Assembly (NCBI RefSeq): GCF_022539665.2
Contig: NC_081332.1
Location: forward strand, 1,633,773-1,697,772
DNA length: 64,000 nucleotides
Source: Daphnia carinata
Taxonomy: Eukaryota; Arthropoda; Branchiopoda; Diplostraca; Daphniidae
Direction of reading: 5' to 3'
This document shows, piece by piece, positions 36,014-46,828 of the stretch. Under the pieces are notes generated by a model. It was not told the origin of the DNA. It worked only from the letters and a program-made list of their open reading frames with translations, and made no database searches. The first letter of the stretch is position 1, and each line of letters begins with the position of its first letter. The translations under genes were made by a program, and so were the position numbers.

Positions 36014-36086
36014 GCCTTTGTGGCCTAATGGATAAGGCACCGGCCTCCTAAGCCGGGGATTGCGGGTTCGAGTCCCGCCATAGGTA
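36014..36086 (+). tRNA. tRNA-Arg (anticodon CCU)
   Basis: 73 nt; consensus body and loop CTCCTAA; one acceptor mismatch (GCCTTTG with CATAGGT). Confidence 0.85.
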
Positions 36087-36313
36087 TAGTTCTATTCAGG
36101 TAACGGCTTAGCATTGATCTTGCTTGATTGACTCTTACTTTGCTCCAGTCACTTGACTCAATTTCTTTGTTGCAAGCTTGCAGCTGTATAATGAATTAGT
36201 ACTTAGGAAGTTTTGCTTTCATATATTTTATTGTTGATATATATTCTCTATTTGGTATTTAATTTGACATCTCTTTGACGTATATATAGATATATTTGCA
36301 GGATTTATGGCGC

Positions 36314-37625
36314 TTAGTAGTCGCGAGCAACGTTACTGGAAGCCACGCGGACGGATCCGGTTGCCGGAGCAGTGCTGGGCTGGGCAATACGGCGAGAAGC
36401 GGTGACGTCAGATGTAAAAAGTGGTTCAGAGTAAGTGCGAGAAGCTGCAGCAGGACCGCCGACCGAAGACGAGGTGAATACAGTAGATGAGGACGCAGGA
36501 GAAGTGAAGACCGGTGCGGAATAAGTGCGGGAGGAAGCGCCAGGAGCCGTGACTGATGAAGAAGTGAGAACAGGGCCAGAATAAGTACGAGAGTTGGCTT
36601 CGGAAGTGCGGCCAGAAGAAGAAGTCAAGACCGGGGCGGAATAAGTGCGCGAGTTAGCACCTGGAGCCGTGACAGATGTAGGGTTGAGAACAACAACAGC
36701 AGGAGCGGTAATAACTGGTGCGGAATAAGTACGAGAGGAAACGGCAGGAGCTGTGCGTGGATCGGAAGTGAATACAGGTGCTGCGACACCCGAAGACGTG
36801 AAAATTTGGCCGGAATAAGTGCGGGAGTTGTCACCAGAAACGGGGGCACCAGAAGAGGTGAAAACGGGTGCGGAGTAAGTGCGAGAAGCTGCAACTGGAG
36901 CGGTGACCGTACGAGTGTTGGCTTCCGAAGTGCGGCCAGCAGAAGAAGTCAAGACCGGTGCGGAATAAGTGCGCGAGATAGCACCTGGAGCCGTGACAGA
37001 TGAAGAGGTGAAAACACGAGCTGGAGCAGCGGGAGCAGTAAAAACTGGTGTGGAGTAAGTACGAGATGATAGAGCAGGAGCAGTGACAGCTTGAGAGGTG
37101 AATACAGGTGCGGAGTAAGTCTGGCCGGAGTAGGCGGATGGAGCGGGGTACTTGGCTTCGCCTTCGTACTTGACATCAGCAGTGTATCCGTAACTGTCAG
37201 CTTTGTAGGTGACGATTTGAACGCGACCATCGGGCAAGAGGACGTGGTAAGAGCCGGTGGTTACTTTGCTGTCACTGCTCTCTGTGTGTCCGTAGTCGTT
37301 GCCGTAACCATCGTAGACGGCCCAGTTGAATGAGTAAGGCTGGGCAGGCTATTGTATGGACAATTGTTTATTTAGAAACTGCCTTGAATTCATAAGAGAA
37401 AAGCGAATTGGACTTACGTATTCTTTGACCACGTATGTTGAAGGTGAATAAGAACGAAAATTGGAAGCGGAATCTGAAGAGATTTGGCCAAGGTATTCGG
37501 AATTGGCTGCGGCGACTGCGACCAACGCTGCGAGTACGACGAACTTCAAAATTGGGAAACGCATTTCATTAGAATTAAACAATAATTTTCAACCGTTTGA
37601 ATTGCATAGGTGATTTTACCTGCAT
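36314..37625 (-). CDS. Cuticle protein CPR-C (RR domain plus SAPV repeats)
   Basis: Predicted 388-residue secreted cuticle protein. Exons: 37620-37625 (MQ), 37418-37543 (signal FVVLAALVAVAAANS and SEYLGQISSDSASNFRSY), 36314-37348. RR domain: KVTTGSYHVLLPDGRVQIVT and YKADSYGYTADVKYEGEA. The tail has around 14 SRTYSAPV repeats with variants such as SRTYSGQIFTSSG, ending NVARDY. Longest of the SEYLGQ-type copies apart from CPR-E. TATA at 37694, conserved upstream module beyond it. Confidence 0.88.
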
Positions 37626-37693
37626 GTTGAGAAGTTGTTAGAGCGATTGAGACAATTGGCAAACTGATGTCCTTTCTGCTATTTTGCTGACGT

Positions 37694-37700
37694 TTATATA
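37694..37700 (-). promoter_or_regulatory. TATA box of CPR-C
   Basis: TATATAA on the minus strand, 69 bp upstream of the ATG. Confidence 0.75.
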
Positions 37701-38062
37701 CCGCAGAACAACACCCTGCACTTTTCTTTTATCAGGTGCCTTTTACCAACTTCTAATAAGGACCATATCCGTTTGTTCCTAAATTTACTGAAGAAAGGAA
37801 AAGTGCTTTCGTTTGACCTGCAGTTTGATTTTCGCAACGGTCAAATGAAAAGGGTTGCAACATCGGGGCTTTCCCCACAACGTTTTAAATAACGGACTTT
37901 CAAACAAATGTAGTCCAAAATTTGAAATGTAACGCAAATTCAGAATTGCTTAATTATCCAAAGAGTATGATATTAACTTTTGTCTTCCAATGCTGATTTC
38001 GTTTTTTGTTGCAGTTATCGCAGGAAAAATGAACGTATCTCATGCCAATTGAATCGAGCGGT

Positions 38063-38135
38063 GTCTTGGTGGCCTAAAGGATAAGGCAACTGCACCCTAT
38101 GTCGGGGATTGCGGGTTCAAGTCCCGCAAGAGGTA
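38063..38135 (+). pseudogene. Decayed tRNA-Arg copy
   Basis: D-arm and T-arm match tRNA-Arg(CCU), but the anticodon arm reads AACTGCACCCTATGTCGG, so the stem cannot form and CCT is displaced. Confidence 0.75.
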
Positions 38136-38437
38136 TGCATGAATGTTCTACACAGAATAATTGATATTGTCTGAAATGAAGAGAAGAGAAGTCGATACCG
38201 CGTTAATATAACGGAAAAACCGCAGTAGATGTCCATTCCCTGAAAACACTTGGCATGGTGTTCATTTTGACTTTGACCGCTCAATGTAAGAAAACGTCAT
38301 AATGACCCACTTTCATACGTGTTTCATGTACCGCACAGAAAGCCGTTGTGCTAAACTGTCTTCTTTCGTAGAAGCTTTAATGAGATGCCAAGTGCACGTA
38401 TTGCTCATCCATAATAGGCCATTTAAATTATTGAATA
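38136..38437 (+). repeat. Element Q, copy 3 (shortened)
   Basis: Contains PLKTLGMVFILTLTAQ before GTAAGA, ACCGCACAGAAAG and GAAGCTTTAATGAGATGCC. The first block of the element is not seen. No gene. Confidence 0.4.
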
Positions 38438-38510
38438 GCTACTGTGGCTTAAAGGATAAGGTACCGGACTCCTAAGCCGGGGATTGCGGGTTCGAGTCCT
38501 GCCAGAAGTA
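38438..38510 (+). pseudogene. tRNA-Arg-like copy, probably inactive
   Basis: Anticodon CCT retained (ACTCCTAA) with a broken top pair of the anticodon stem (CCGGA/GCCGG) and an A-A mismatch in the acceptor stem (GCTACTG/CAGAAGT). T-arm good. Could retain some function. Confidence 0.55.
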
Positions 38511-38681
38511 CGACATGAAATAAGGTGAATATAATGTCCATAATGATTGACGTTGTTGCACATTAAACGTTTCAATTGCTTGTAAAATTCAAGAACATAT
38601 TACCTTACTTTGGTTTGTATGGTGTTTAGATCAAATAATATATTGGTATCTCAACCCAAAGATTACCAGGTGGAGTACCAA

Positions 38682-38755
38682 ACCTTCAAATTGCCTCAAG
38701 GATAAGGCACCGATATTCTAAGCTGGGGATTGCTGTTGCTAATATCGCCAGAGAT
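38682..38755 (+). pseudogene. Strongly decayed tRNA-Arg relic
   Basis: Only GGATAAGGCACCG, TTCTAAGC and GGGGATTGC remain recognisable; the T-loop TTCGA is lost. It lies between tRNA-Arg 38438 and CPR-D. Confidence 0.6.
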
Positions 38756-38981
38756 CACGAGATAACCGGAGGTATATAGTTTTTTAGCATTGATGTTGAA
38801 AAATAGAGTTTTATACTGTCTTAATCACATGGTACATTTTCTTTGTTGCAGCTTTATAATGAATTAGAACGCAGGAGCTTTGCTTTTCATATATTTTATT
38901 ATTGATATATATTCTTTATTTGATATTTAATTTGACATCTCTTTGATGTATATAGATCTACATTTTCAAAATGTATGGCGC

Positions 38982-39973
38982 TTAGTAGTCGCGAGCAACG
39001 TTACCGGAAGTTACGCGGACGGATCCAGTGCCCGGACCAGTGCCGATCTGGGAAACACGGCCAAAAGCGGAGTCATCAGATGTAAATACTGGTGCGGAGT
39101 AAGTGCGGGAAACTGCGGCAGGTCCGCCGACCGAAGACGAGGTGAATACGGTAGATGAGGACGCAGGAGAAGTGAAGACCGGTGAGGAATAAGTGCGGGA
39201 GGAAGCGCTTGGAGCCGTGACAGAGGAAGAGGTGAGAACTGGGCCGGAATAAGTACGCGAGTTGGCTCCCGAAGTGCGGCCAGCAGATGAAACGAAGACC
39301 GGTGCGGAATAAGTGCGCGAATTAGCACCCGGGGCGGTAACAGATGAAGTGGTTAAAACGCGAGCAGGAGCAACAGGACCGGTAAAAACTGGTGCGGAGT
39401 AAGTACGAGATGATACAGCTGGAGCAGTGACACCTTGAGAGGTAAATACAGGTGCGGAGTAAGCCTGGCCGGTGTAGGCGGATGGAGCGGGGTATTTGGC
39501 CTCGCCTTCGTATTTCACATCAGCGGTGTATCCGTAGCTGTCAGCCTTGTAGGTGACGATTTGAACACGACCATCGGGAAGGAGGACGCGATAACTGCCG
39601 GTGGTTACTTGGCTATCGCTGCTCTCATAGTGGCCGTAGTCGTTGCCGTAACCATCGTAGACAGCCCAGTTGAATGAATACGGCTGAGCAGGCTATTGTA
39701 TGAACAATTGTTTATTTAGAAATTGCGTGGACTTTATAAAAGAAAAACGAATTGGACTTACGTATTGTTTGACGTCGTACGTTGAAGGTGAATAAGAACG
39801 AAAATTGGAAGCGGAATTTGAATTTGAAGAAATTTGGCCAAGGTAATCGGAATTGGCTGCGGCGACAGCGATCAAGGCGGTGAGTACGACGAACTTGATA
39901 ATTGGAAAATGTATTTGATTAGAATTAAACAAAATTTTAAACCGCTTGAATGCACAGATAATTTTACCTGCAT
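38982..39973 (-). CDS. Cuticle protein CPR-D (RR domain plus SAPV repeats)
   Basis: Predicted 282-residue secreted cuticle protein. Exons: 39968-39973 (MQ), 39762-39893 (signal FVVLTALIAVAAANS, then SDYLGQISSNSNSASNFRSY and YDVKQY; two codons longer than CPR-B), 38982-39692. The domain has YKADSYGYTADVKYEGEA. Tail of about eight SRTYSAPV repeats, ending SGNVARDY. Exon 3 has the same length (711 nt) as in CPR-F, CPR-I and CPR-K. Confidence 0.88.
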
Positions 39974-40041
39974 GTTGAGGAGTTGATAGAGCGATTGAGA
40001 CAGTTGGCTAACTGATGTCCTTTCTGCTATTTTGCTGGCCT

Positions 40042-40048
40042 TTATATA
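40042..40048 (-). promoter_or_regulatory. TATA box of CPR-D
   Basis: TATATAA on the minus strand, 69 bp upstream of the ATG. Confidence 0.75.
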
Positions 40049-40409
40049 CCGCAGAGCAACGCCCTGTGCTTTTCTTTTTTCAGGTACCTTTTACCAAGTT
40101 CTAATAAGGCACATATCCGACTGTTCCAAAATTGATTGAAGAAAGGAAAAGTGGTTGCGTGTGACCTGCTGTTTGATCTTTGCACCGGTCAAATGAAAAG
40201 GGCTCCAACATCGGGGCTTTCCCTACAGTGTTCTACATTACGGACTTTCAAACAACTGTAGTCCACATTTTGAAATGTAACGCAATTTGTGTATTGCTTA
40301 ATTATCCAAAGCGCATGGTATTGACTTTTCCCTTTCGATGCTGATTTCGCTTTTCTTTTCAGTTATCGTATGAAAAAGAACGAAATTTAGGCTTGTTTGT
40401 CCATCAAAT

Positions 40410-40482
40410 GTATTCGTGGCCTAAACTGTAAGGCACCGGGTTCCTAAATGGAGGATTGCGTGTCCGAGTCCCGCCAGAGGTA
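40410..40482 (+). pseudogene. Decayed tRNA-Arg copy
   Basis: D-arm disrupted (CTAAACTGTAAGG) and the 3' side of the anticodon stem lost (AAATGGAGG); T-loop reads GTCCGAGTC. Acceptor 3' half CAGAGGTA intact. Confidence 0.75.
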
Positions 40483-40685
40483 TGTTCAATTTAAATTACC
40501 TGTGATTTCGTGATGAACGTTAGCCGTGAAAACATGTGATTTTGATTTGTAACCACTGTAAATATGATCCCCCTCATCATTTGTTGATTGAAAGTGATGT
40601 GATTGTCCGTCTATTAGCTTCTGAAGGTCTTTGCTCTGTTTATTTTCTATATAAGGCATTTGCATATGAAAGACACTAACTTTGT

Positions 40686-40798
40686 TCTCCAGTGGCGCAG
40701 TTGGTTAGCGCATGGTACTTATAAGACAGTATTCATAGCTTGTGGCTCAAACGGTCGTAGTAATGCCGAGGTCGCGAGTTCGAGCCTCGCCTGGAGAA
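40686..40798 (+). tRNA. tRNA-Ile (anticodon UAU) with intron
   Basis: Consensus mature sequence with a distinct, about 39 nt intron starting AGACAGTATTCATAGC. Confidence 0.9.
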
Positions 40799-41035
40799 TT
40801 TTTGAATTTTACCTGTGTTCATAATAATTTAACTCGTTAGCGATTGCTATGTACAATATTTGATTGATAACGTATGCGAGTAAGAAAGAAAATGAAATGG
40901 ATCAAGCTATAATAAGGATAAAATTGTATGTGCATATCATGTGTTTAGAAGAGAACGGAAAGGGAATTGATTGTACAGGTTTCTTAAATGTCTTTCTCGC
41001 AACTTGATGTCGCATGGAAATGACGTAATTATATA
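40799..41035. other. Spacer between two tRNA-Ile genes
   Basis: AT-rich sequence in which I see no gene or repeat shared with the other units. Confidence 0.4.
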
Positions 41036-41155
41036 TCTCCAGTGGCGCAGTTGGTTAGCGCAAGGTAATTATAAGACAGTAATGAGTTGTGCTAATAGAT
41101 TCTGCTTTCAGAAGAAGTAATGCCGAGGTCGCGAGTTCGAGCCTCGCCTGTAGAA
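41036..41155 (+). tRNA. tRNA-Ile (anticodon UAU) with intron, slightly degraded
   Basis: About 46 nt intron very like that at 23108 (ATGAGTTGTGCTAATAGATTC). The anticodon loop begins ATTATAA (C32 changed) and the acceptor has one mismatch (TCTCCAG with CTGTAGA). Function uncertain. Confidence 0.65.
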
Positions 41156-41350
41156 TTGATTTTGAATTACGGAATTGAAATTGATGTTCGCGTTTGCTGA
41201 TCTTTCTTCGGAAGCAAATCGAGTTATAAACTGTTTTTTTTTTTAGAAATTGTGTTTATTTTTGAAAATTAAAGTGAGATGCATGAGTTTACAATCAAGT
41301 CAATGTCGCGTTCATCAAAACATAATGTTACATCGTTCGATCGTAGACAT

Positions 41351-41491
41351 TTCCGTAGCCGTATTCGTCGTAGTAGCTATGTCTACATCCTAAGCCATAA
41401 CGTTGTATTTTATGGCATTAATATAAGTTAAGTAGGAATGACGTATTTGTTACCTTTCTATCCATTGCTGTATCCATGTCCATATCCGCCA
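41351..41491 (-). pseudogene. Decayed third copy of GGY gene C
   Basis: 41351-41396 matches the last exon of GGY-C and C' but has lost the stop codon (CAGTAG became CCGTAG on the plus strand). About 41447-41491 matches the start of exon 2's 3' end. The sequence then jumps directly into the spacer (GTAAAATGTCATAAG), deleting the signal peptide, exon 1 and promoter. Confidence 0.75.
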
Positions 41492-42098
41492 AGTAAAATG
41501 TCATAAGTTTTCAGGCTGAGCAAAAAGGTCTTTTAGAAGTGAAGCGTTGCTCCGTTTCTTACCCTGCCCACCTGGTTTCGAGGATGTCATTAGTCGATTT
41601 AGTTTTATCTGCTTCCAGTAGAATGTGAAAAACAGCTGAACAAGCGATAGCTCTCCCTTCCCCCAGTTGCAGCATTTGATTCACAATGTTCAAAACGCCT
41701 CAGTCCATCGCTAGACAGAGACCTAGAAACAACGTGGCTGTGTAGTTGTACGTTGTAGAGAGACTTAAGCATGTGGCTGAGTCTTTGATCTGCCAAGTTG
41801 AAGATCAAGCGACTAAGAAGATACATGCTGAACGTAAAAAGGTAAGCAAAATGAATGATTTAGATTTCGATTAGTTACCTGGATCACGAAAGTGATTTTT
41901 GGTTAGGGTTTGTACGACCATTCTGGGATGCAATTCTTGTGCCCTCGTTTATGGTCAGCCGTAGCTTTAACCCATGATCCCAATGTTGTATTTTATTGGC
42001 CTCTCCATGGTGGTGTCCAAACGTGCTAATTGAAAATGAATCAATAGCAATTATGCAAGGAAAAGCAGAATTTGTTCACGCCAAGCGATATCCCGTGT
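41492..42098. repeat. Third copy of the GGY-C spacer
   Basis: Matches 24385-24640 and 32640-33300. No gene. Confidence 0.55.
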
Positions 42099-42171
42099 GC
42101 CTTTGTGGCATAATGGATAAGGCACCGGCCTCCTAAGCCGGGGATTGCGGGTTCGAATCCCGCTAGAGGTA
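42099..42171 (+). tRNA. tRNA-Arg (anticodon CCU)
   Basis: 73 nt, loop CTCCTAA, T-loop TTCGAAT; D-arm has GGCATAATGG instead of GGCCTAATGG. Confidence 0.85.
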
Positions 42172-42394
42172 TGCACGAAGTTAATTGTTGTTTAGTATTG
42201 ATTACGGAAGATGTATATAGACGTATACTGCTATAGCCATTTGACCCTTATTCATTGTTTCACCTATGCAATGAATTAAAACACAGCAGCTTTGCTTGCT
42301 TTCATTTATTCGATTATTGGCATACATTTTTATTTGATAATCAATTTGACATTTCTTTGATGTATACTGATAAATATTTCAGAGTGTATGGTGC

Positions 42395-43755
42395 TTAGTA
42401 GTCGCGAACAACGTTACCGAAAGTCATGGAGCCGGATCCAGTGGTCGGACCAGTGCCGATCTGAGAAACACGGCCAAAAGCGGAGTCATCAGATGTAAAA
42501 ACTGGTGCGGAGTAAGTGCGAGAAGTTCCAGCAGAACCGCCGACTGAAGACGAGGTGAGTACAGTAGATGAGGACGTAGGAGAAGTCATAACCGGTGCGG
42601 AATAAGTGCGGGAGGAAGCGCCAGGAGCCGTGACAGACGAAGAGGTGAGAACGCCGCCGGAATGAGTACCAGAGGTGACTTCCGAAGTGCGGCCAGCAGA
42701 AGAAATGAAGACTGGGGCGGAATAAGTGCGGGAGTTAGCACCTGGAGCCGTCACAGATGAAGAGGTGAGAACATCACCGGAATAAGTACGAGAGCTATCT
42801 TCCGAAGTGCGGCCAGCAGAAGAAGTGAGGTCCGAGGCGGAATAAGTGCGGGAGTTAGCACCTGGAGCTGTGACAGATCCAGAGTTGAGAACAACACCAG
42901 GAGCACCAGTGCCGGTAAAAACTGGTGCGGTGTAAGTGCGAGATGATGTAGCAGGAGCTGTGATCGGAACGGAAGTGATTACAGGTGATGTGACACCCAA
43001 GGATGTTAAAACGGGGCCGGAGTAACTGCGGGAGTTGTCACCAGAAACGCTGGCACCAGTAGAGGTGAAGACCGGTGCGGAGTAAGTGCGGGAGGCAACA
43101 CCTGGAGCCGTGACAGATGAAGAGGGGAAAACATGACCTGAGTGAGTCCTACAACCGGCTCCCATAGTGTGGCCAGCGGAAGAAGTGAAGATTGGTGCGG
43201 AGTAAGTGTGAGATGATAGAGCAGGAGCAGTGACAACTTGAGAGGTGAATACAGGTGCGGAGTAGGCGGATGGGGCGTGGTACTGGGCTTGGCCTTCGTG
43301 CGTGACATCAGCAATGTGTCCGAAGCCATCACCGTTGTCTGTTACGATTTGAACACGGCCATCGGGAAGGAGGACGTGGTAAGTGCCGGTGATTACTTGG
43401 CCATCGTTGCTCACAACGTGGGAGTGGTCGCTGCCATAACCATCGTGGACAGCCCAGTTGATAGCGTGCGGCTGAGCGGTCTATTAAATGAACAATTGTT
43501 CATTTAGAAATTGCTTGAATTGATGAAAGAGAAGCCAATGATACTTACGAATTCCCTGACCTGGTGCGTTGAAGGTGAATAAGAATGAGCATTGGAAGCG
43601 GAATTCCAAGAAGTTTGGCCAACGTATTGGGAATGGGCTGCGGCGACAGCGATCAAAGCAGTGAGTACGACGAACTTGAGAATTGAAAAACATATTTGAT
43701 TAGAATTAAAAAATAATTTTCAACCGTTTGAATGCACAGATCATTTTACCTGCAT
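42395..43755 (-). CDS. Cuticle protein CPR-E (divergent RR domain, longest repeat tail)
   Basis: Predicted 405-residue secreted cuticle protein. Exons: 43750-43755 (MQ), 43549-43674 (FVVLTALIAVAAAHS; ends in Phe rather than Tyr), 42395-43480. The RR domain departs from all the other copies: PHAINWAVHDGYGSDHSHVV, QVITGTYHVLLPDGRVQIVT, then DNGDGFGHIADVTHEGQAQY. Several Tyr become His, and the usual YEGEA becomes HEGQA. The tail has about 16 repeats, with unusual inserts (a GHTMGAGCRTHSGHVF stretch with a Cys). Intact frame. Could bind chitin less strongly or in a pH-dependent way (inference from the histidines). Confidence 0.86.
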
Positions 43756-43822
43756 GTTGAGGAGTTGATAGAGCGATTGCGACAGTTGGTTAACTGATGC
43801 CCTTACTGCTATTCGCTCGCCC

Positions 43823-43829
43823 TTATATA
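43823..43829 (-). promoter_or_regulatory. TATA box of CPR-E
   Basis: TATATAA on the minus strand, 68 bp upstream of the ATG. Confidence 0.75.
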
Positions 43830-44196
43830 CCGCAGCGCAACTACCCTGCGCTTATTTTTCTTCAGGTAATTTTTATCCAAGGTCTGGTTAGGAAACAAAT
43901 CAGATTGTTCCAAAATTGATTAACGAAAGGAAAAGTCCTTGTGTCTGACCTGCTATTTTGATCTTTGCAACGGTCAAATGAAAAGTCCTCCAACACCGGG
44001 ACTTTACCCACAGTGTTCTACATTACGGACTTTCCAACAATTGTAGTCTACGTTTTGAAATGTAAGACAATTTCTGATTTGTTTAATTATTCAAAGATTA
44101 TGGTTTTAACTTTTCCGTTTTGTATGTTGACTTCATTCTTTACTGCTGTTATCGTATGAAAAATGGACGAATTCTAAGCCAATTGGATCGCAGTGT

Positions 44197-44269
44197 GCCT
44201 TTGTGGCCTAAAGGATAAGGCACCGGCCTCCTAAGCCGGGGATTGCGGGTTCGAGTCCCGCCAGAGGTA
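44197..44269 (+). tRNA. tRNA-Arg (anticodon CCU)
   Basis: Consensus copy: GCCTTTG/CAGAGGT, CCGGC-CTCCTAA-GCCGG, GCGGG-TTCGAGT-CCCGC. Confidence 0.92.
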
Positions 44270-44437
44270 GTCTCGAAGCTGAAAACTGATTTCAACTGGT
44301 AATTTATCCTCAATATTAAGTCCCTACGCGATAGGTTTACAATGTGTGTATATCTACCGAATAATCGTCTAGATAATCAATGATTTCTTCTCAAATGTTA
44401 CTTTTCCTCTGGTTATCTAGGAAATAGATGATACATT

Positions 44438-44557
44438 TCTCCAGTGGCGCAGTTGGTTAGCGCATGGTACTTATAGGACAGTAACTGAATGTGCTGATTA
44501 AGGATGTAATGATGGAGAGTAATGCCGAGGTCGCGAGTTCGATCCTCGCCTGGAGAA
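44438..44557 (+). tRNA. tRNA-Ile (anticodon UAU) with intron
   Basis: Consensus arms; sequence after the anticodon is AGGACAGTAACTG rather than AAGACAG; intron about 46 nt, similar to that at 26742. Confidence 0.87.
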
Positions 44558-45038
44558 TGTTTTGCAGCTGTTGTTCGGATCACATCTTGAAAATGGATTG
44601 TGTAACACCTGAGTATGTTTGGCCAAATAGCTACAACAATCAATGGAGACTATCATATGATTGCAGATAAGCAATTGGTCATACAAAATAATATAACGTG
44701 GTCAATTTTAATACGTGAAATTCGTTACGTTTGGAATTCAGAGAGGGATAACGTCCAATTCATTTCTCGATGGCTGAACTTGTAAGCTTCAATGTGGCTT
44801 GGATTCCTTCCTGCAAAAGCGAAAGAGCTCTGCTTTCTCTGGAAACACTTGGCACGGTGTTCATTTTGACTTTGATCGATCAAGGTAAGAAATTGTCATG
44901 ATGACTCACTTTTATACGAGTTTTTTATCTACCGCACAGAAAGGGGTTGTGCGAAACCATGGTCTTTCATCGAAACTTTAACGAGATGCCAGGGACACGT
45001 TTCGTTTAGCCCGAGATAGGCCATTTGTTACGATATCA
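44558..45038 (+). repeat. Element Q, copy 4 (both blocks)
   Basis: About 44642-44668 is the first block (ATGGAGACTATCATATGATT...). About 44740-45005 is the second block, with frame SLETLGTVFILTLIDQG before GTAAGA, then ACCGCACAGAAAGG and ACGAGATGCCAGGG. Closest to copy 1. No complete gene. Confidence 0.45.
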
Positions 45039-45111
45039 GCCTTTGTGGCCTAAAGGATAAGGCACCGGCCTCCTAAGCCGGGGATTGCGGGTTCGAGTCC
45101 TGCCAGAGGTA
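45039..45111 (+). tRNA. tRNA-Arg (anticodon CCU)
   Basis: Consensus copy with one G-U pair in the T stem (CCTGC). Confidence 0.9.
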
Positions 45112-45327
45112 TAGAGATATCTAGGTAAATGATCAGCTTTGACGTTGTATGATTGATTGTTGTACTGCCTTAGTCATTCAACCCATTTTCTTTGTTACAG
45201 CTATATAATGAATTAGAACACAGGAGCTTTATTTTCATATAGTTTAATATTGGTATATATTCTTTATTTGATATTTAATTCGACATCTCTTTGATGTATA
45301 TAGATATATTTGCAGGAGTGATGGCGC

Positions 45328-46315
45328 TTAGTAGTCGCGAGCAACGTTACCCGGAGTCCTGTAGACGGATCCAGTGCCTGGAGCAGTGACGGTCTGGGAA
45401 ACACGGCCAAAAGCGGAGCCATCAGATGTAAAAACTGGTGCGGAGTAAGTACGAGTAGCTGCAGCAGGACCGCCGACCGAAGACGAGGTGAATACATTAG
45501 ATGAGGACGAAGGCGAAGTGAAGACCGGTGCGGAATAAGTGCGGGAGGAAGCGCCTGGAGCTGTGACAGACGAAGAGGTGAGAACAGGGCCGGAATAAGT
45601 ACGGGAGTTGGCTCCTGAAGTGCGGCCAGCAGAAGAAACGAAGACCGGTGCGGAATAAGTGCGCGAGTTAGCACCTGGAGCGGTAACAGATGAAGTGGTT
45701 AAAACGCGAGCAGGACCAGCGGGACCGGTAACAACTGGTGCGGAGTAAGTACGAGATGATACAGCTGGAGCAGTGACAACTTGAGAGGTGAATACAGGTG
45801 CGGAGTAAGCCTGGCCGGAGTAGGCGGATGGAGCGGGGTACTTGGCTTCGCCTTCGTACTTGACATCAGCAATATATCCGTAGCCATCATCTCTGTACGT
45901 TACGATTTGCACACGGCCATCAGGAAGGAGGACGCGGTAACTGCCGCTGGTTACTTTGCTGTCGCTGCTCTCATAGTGGCCGTAGTCGTTGCCGTAACCA
46001 TCGTAGACGGCCCAGTTGAAAGAATAAGGCTGGGCAGGCTATTAAATAAGCAATTGTTCATTTAGAAACTACTTTGAGTGGATAGACGGATAGCCAATTG
46101 GACTTACGTATTGTTTGACTTCGTACGTCGAAGGTGAATATAAATGAACATTGGAGGCGGAATTTGAAGAAGTTTGGCCAAGGTATTCGGAATTGGCTGC
46201 GGCGACAGCGATCAAGGCGGTGAGTACGAAGAACTTGACAATTGGACAATGTATTTTATTAGAACTAAACAATAATTTTTAACCGTTTGAATTGCAAAGA
46301 TCTTTTTACCTGCAT
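45328..46315 (-). CDS. Cuticle protein CPR-F (RR domain plus SAPV repeats)
   Basis: Predicted 280-residue secreted cuticle protein. Exons: 46310-46315 (MQ), 46108-46233 (signal FFVLTALIAVAAANS, SEYLGQTSSNSASNVHLY, ends YEVKQY), 45328-46038. RR domain with YRDDGYGYIADVKYEGEA, as in CPR-B. Tail of eight SRTYSAPV-type repeats, ending GNVARDY. Confidence 0.88.
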
Positions 46316-46383
46316 GTTGAGAAGTTGATAGAGCAACTGAGACAGTTGGTTAACTGATGTCCTCTCTGCTATTTTGCTGACGT

Positions 46384-46390
46384 TTATATA
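46384..46390 (-). promoter_or_regulatory. TATA box of CPR-F
   Basis: TATATAA on the minus strand, 69 bp upstream of the ATG. Confidence 0.75.
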
Positions 46391-46754
46391 CCGCAGAACA
46401 CTACCCTGCACTTTTCCTTTTTAGGTGCCTTTTACCAACTTATAATAGGGAATATATCCGATTGTTCATAAATTAACTGAAGAAAGGAAAAGTGTTTGTG
46501 TTTGACCTGCTCTTTGATCTTATTGCAACCATCGAAATGAAAAGTGCCCCACCACGAGGGCTTTCCCCACAGCGTTCTACATAACGGACTTTCCAACAAA
46601 CGCAGTCCACATTTGAAAAATGTAAGACAATATCTGAATTGTTTAATTATCCAAAGAAAATGGCATTGAATTTTCCTTTCTATAATTATTTCGCTTTTCG
46701 TTGCAGTTATCGTAGGAAAAATGAACGGATTTTAGACCCGTTTGCGCCACATAT

Positions 46755-46828
46755 GCCTTGTAGTGGCCTAATGGATAAAGCAGCGTCATCATAAACCGGT
46801 GATTGCAACTTCGAGTCTCGCCAGAGGG
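46755..46828 (+). pseudogene. Decayed tRNA-Arg copy
   Basis: TGGCCTAATGGATAA and TTCGAGT remain; the anticodon arm (GCGTCATCATAAACCGG) has lost the CCT anticodon and pairing, and the T stem is changed (TGCAACTTCGAG). Confidence 0.75.
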
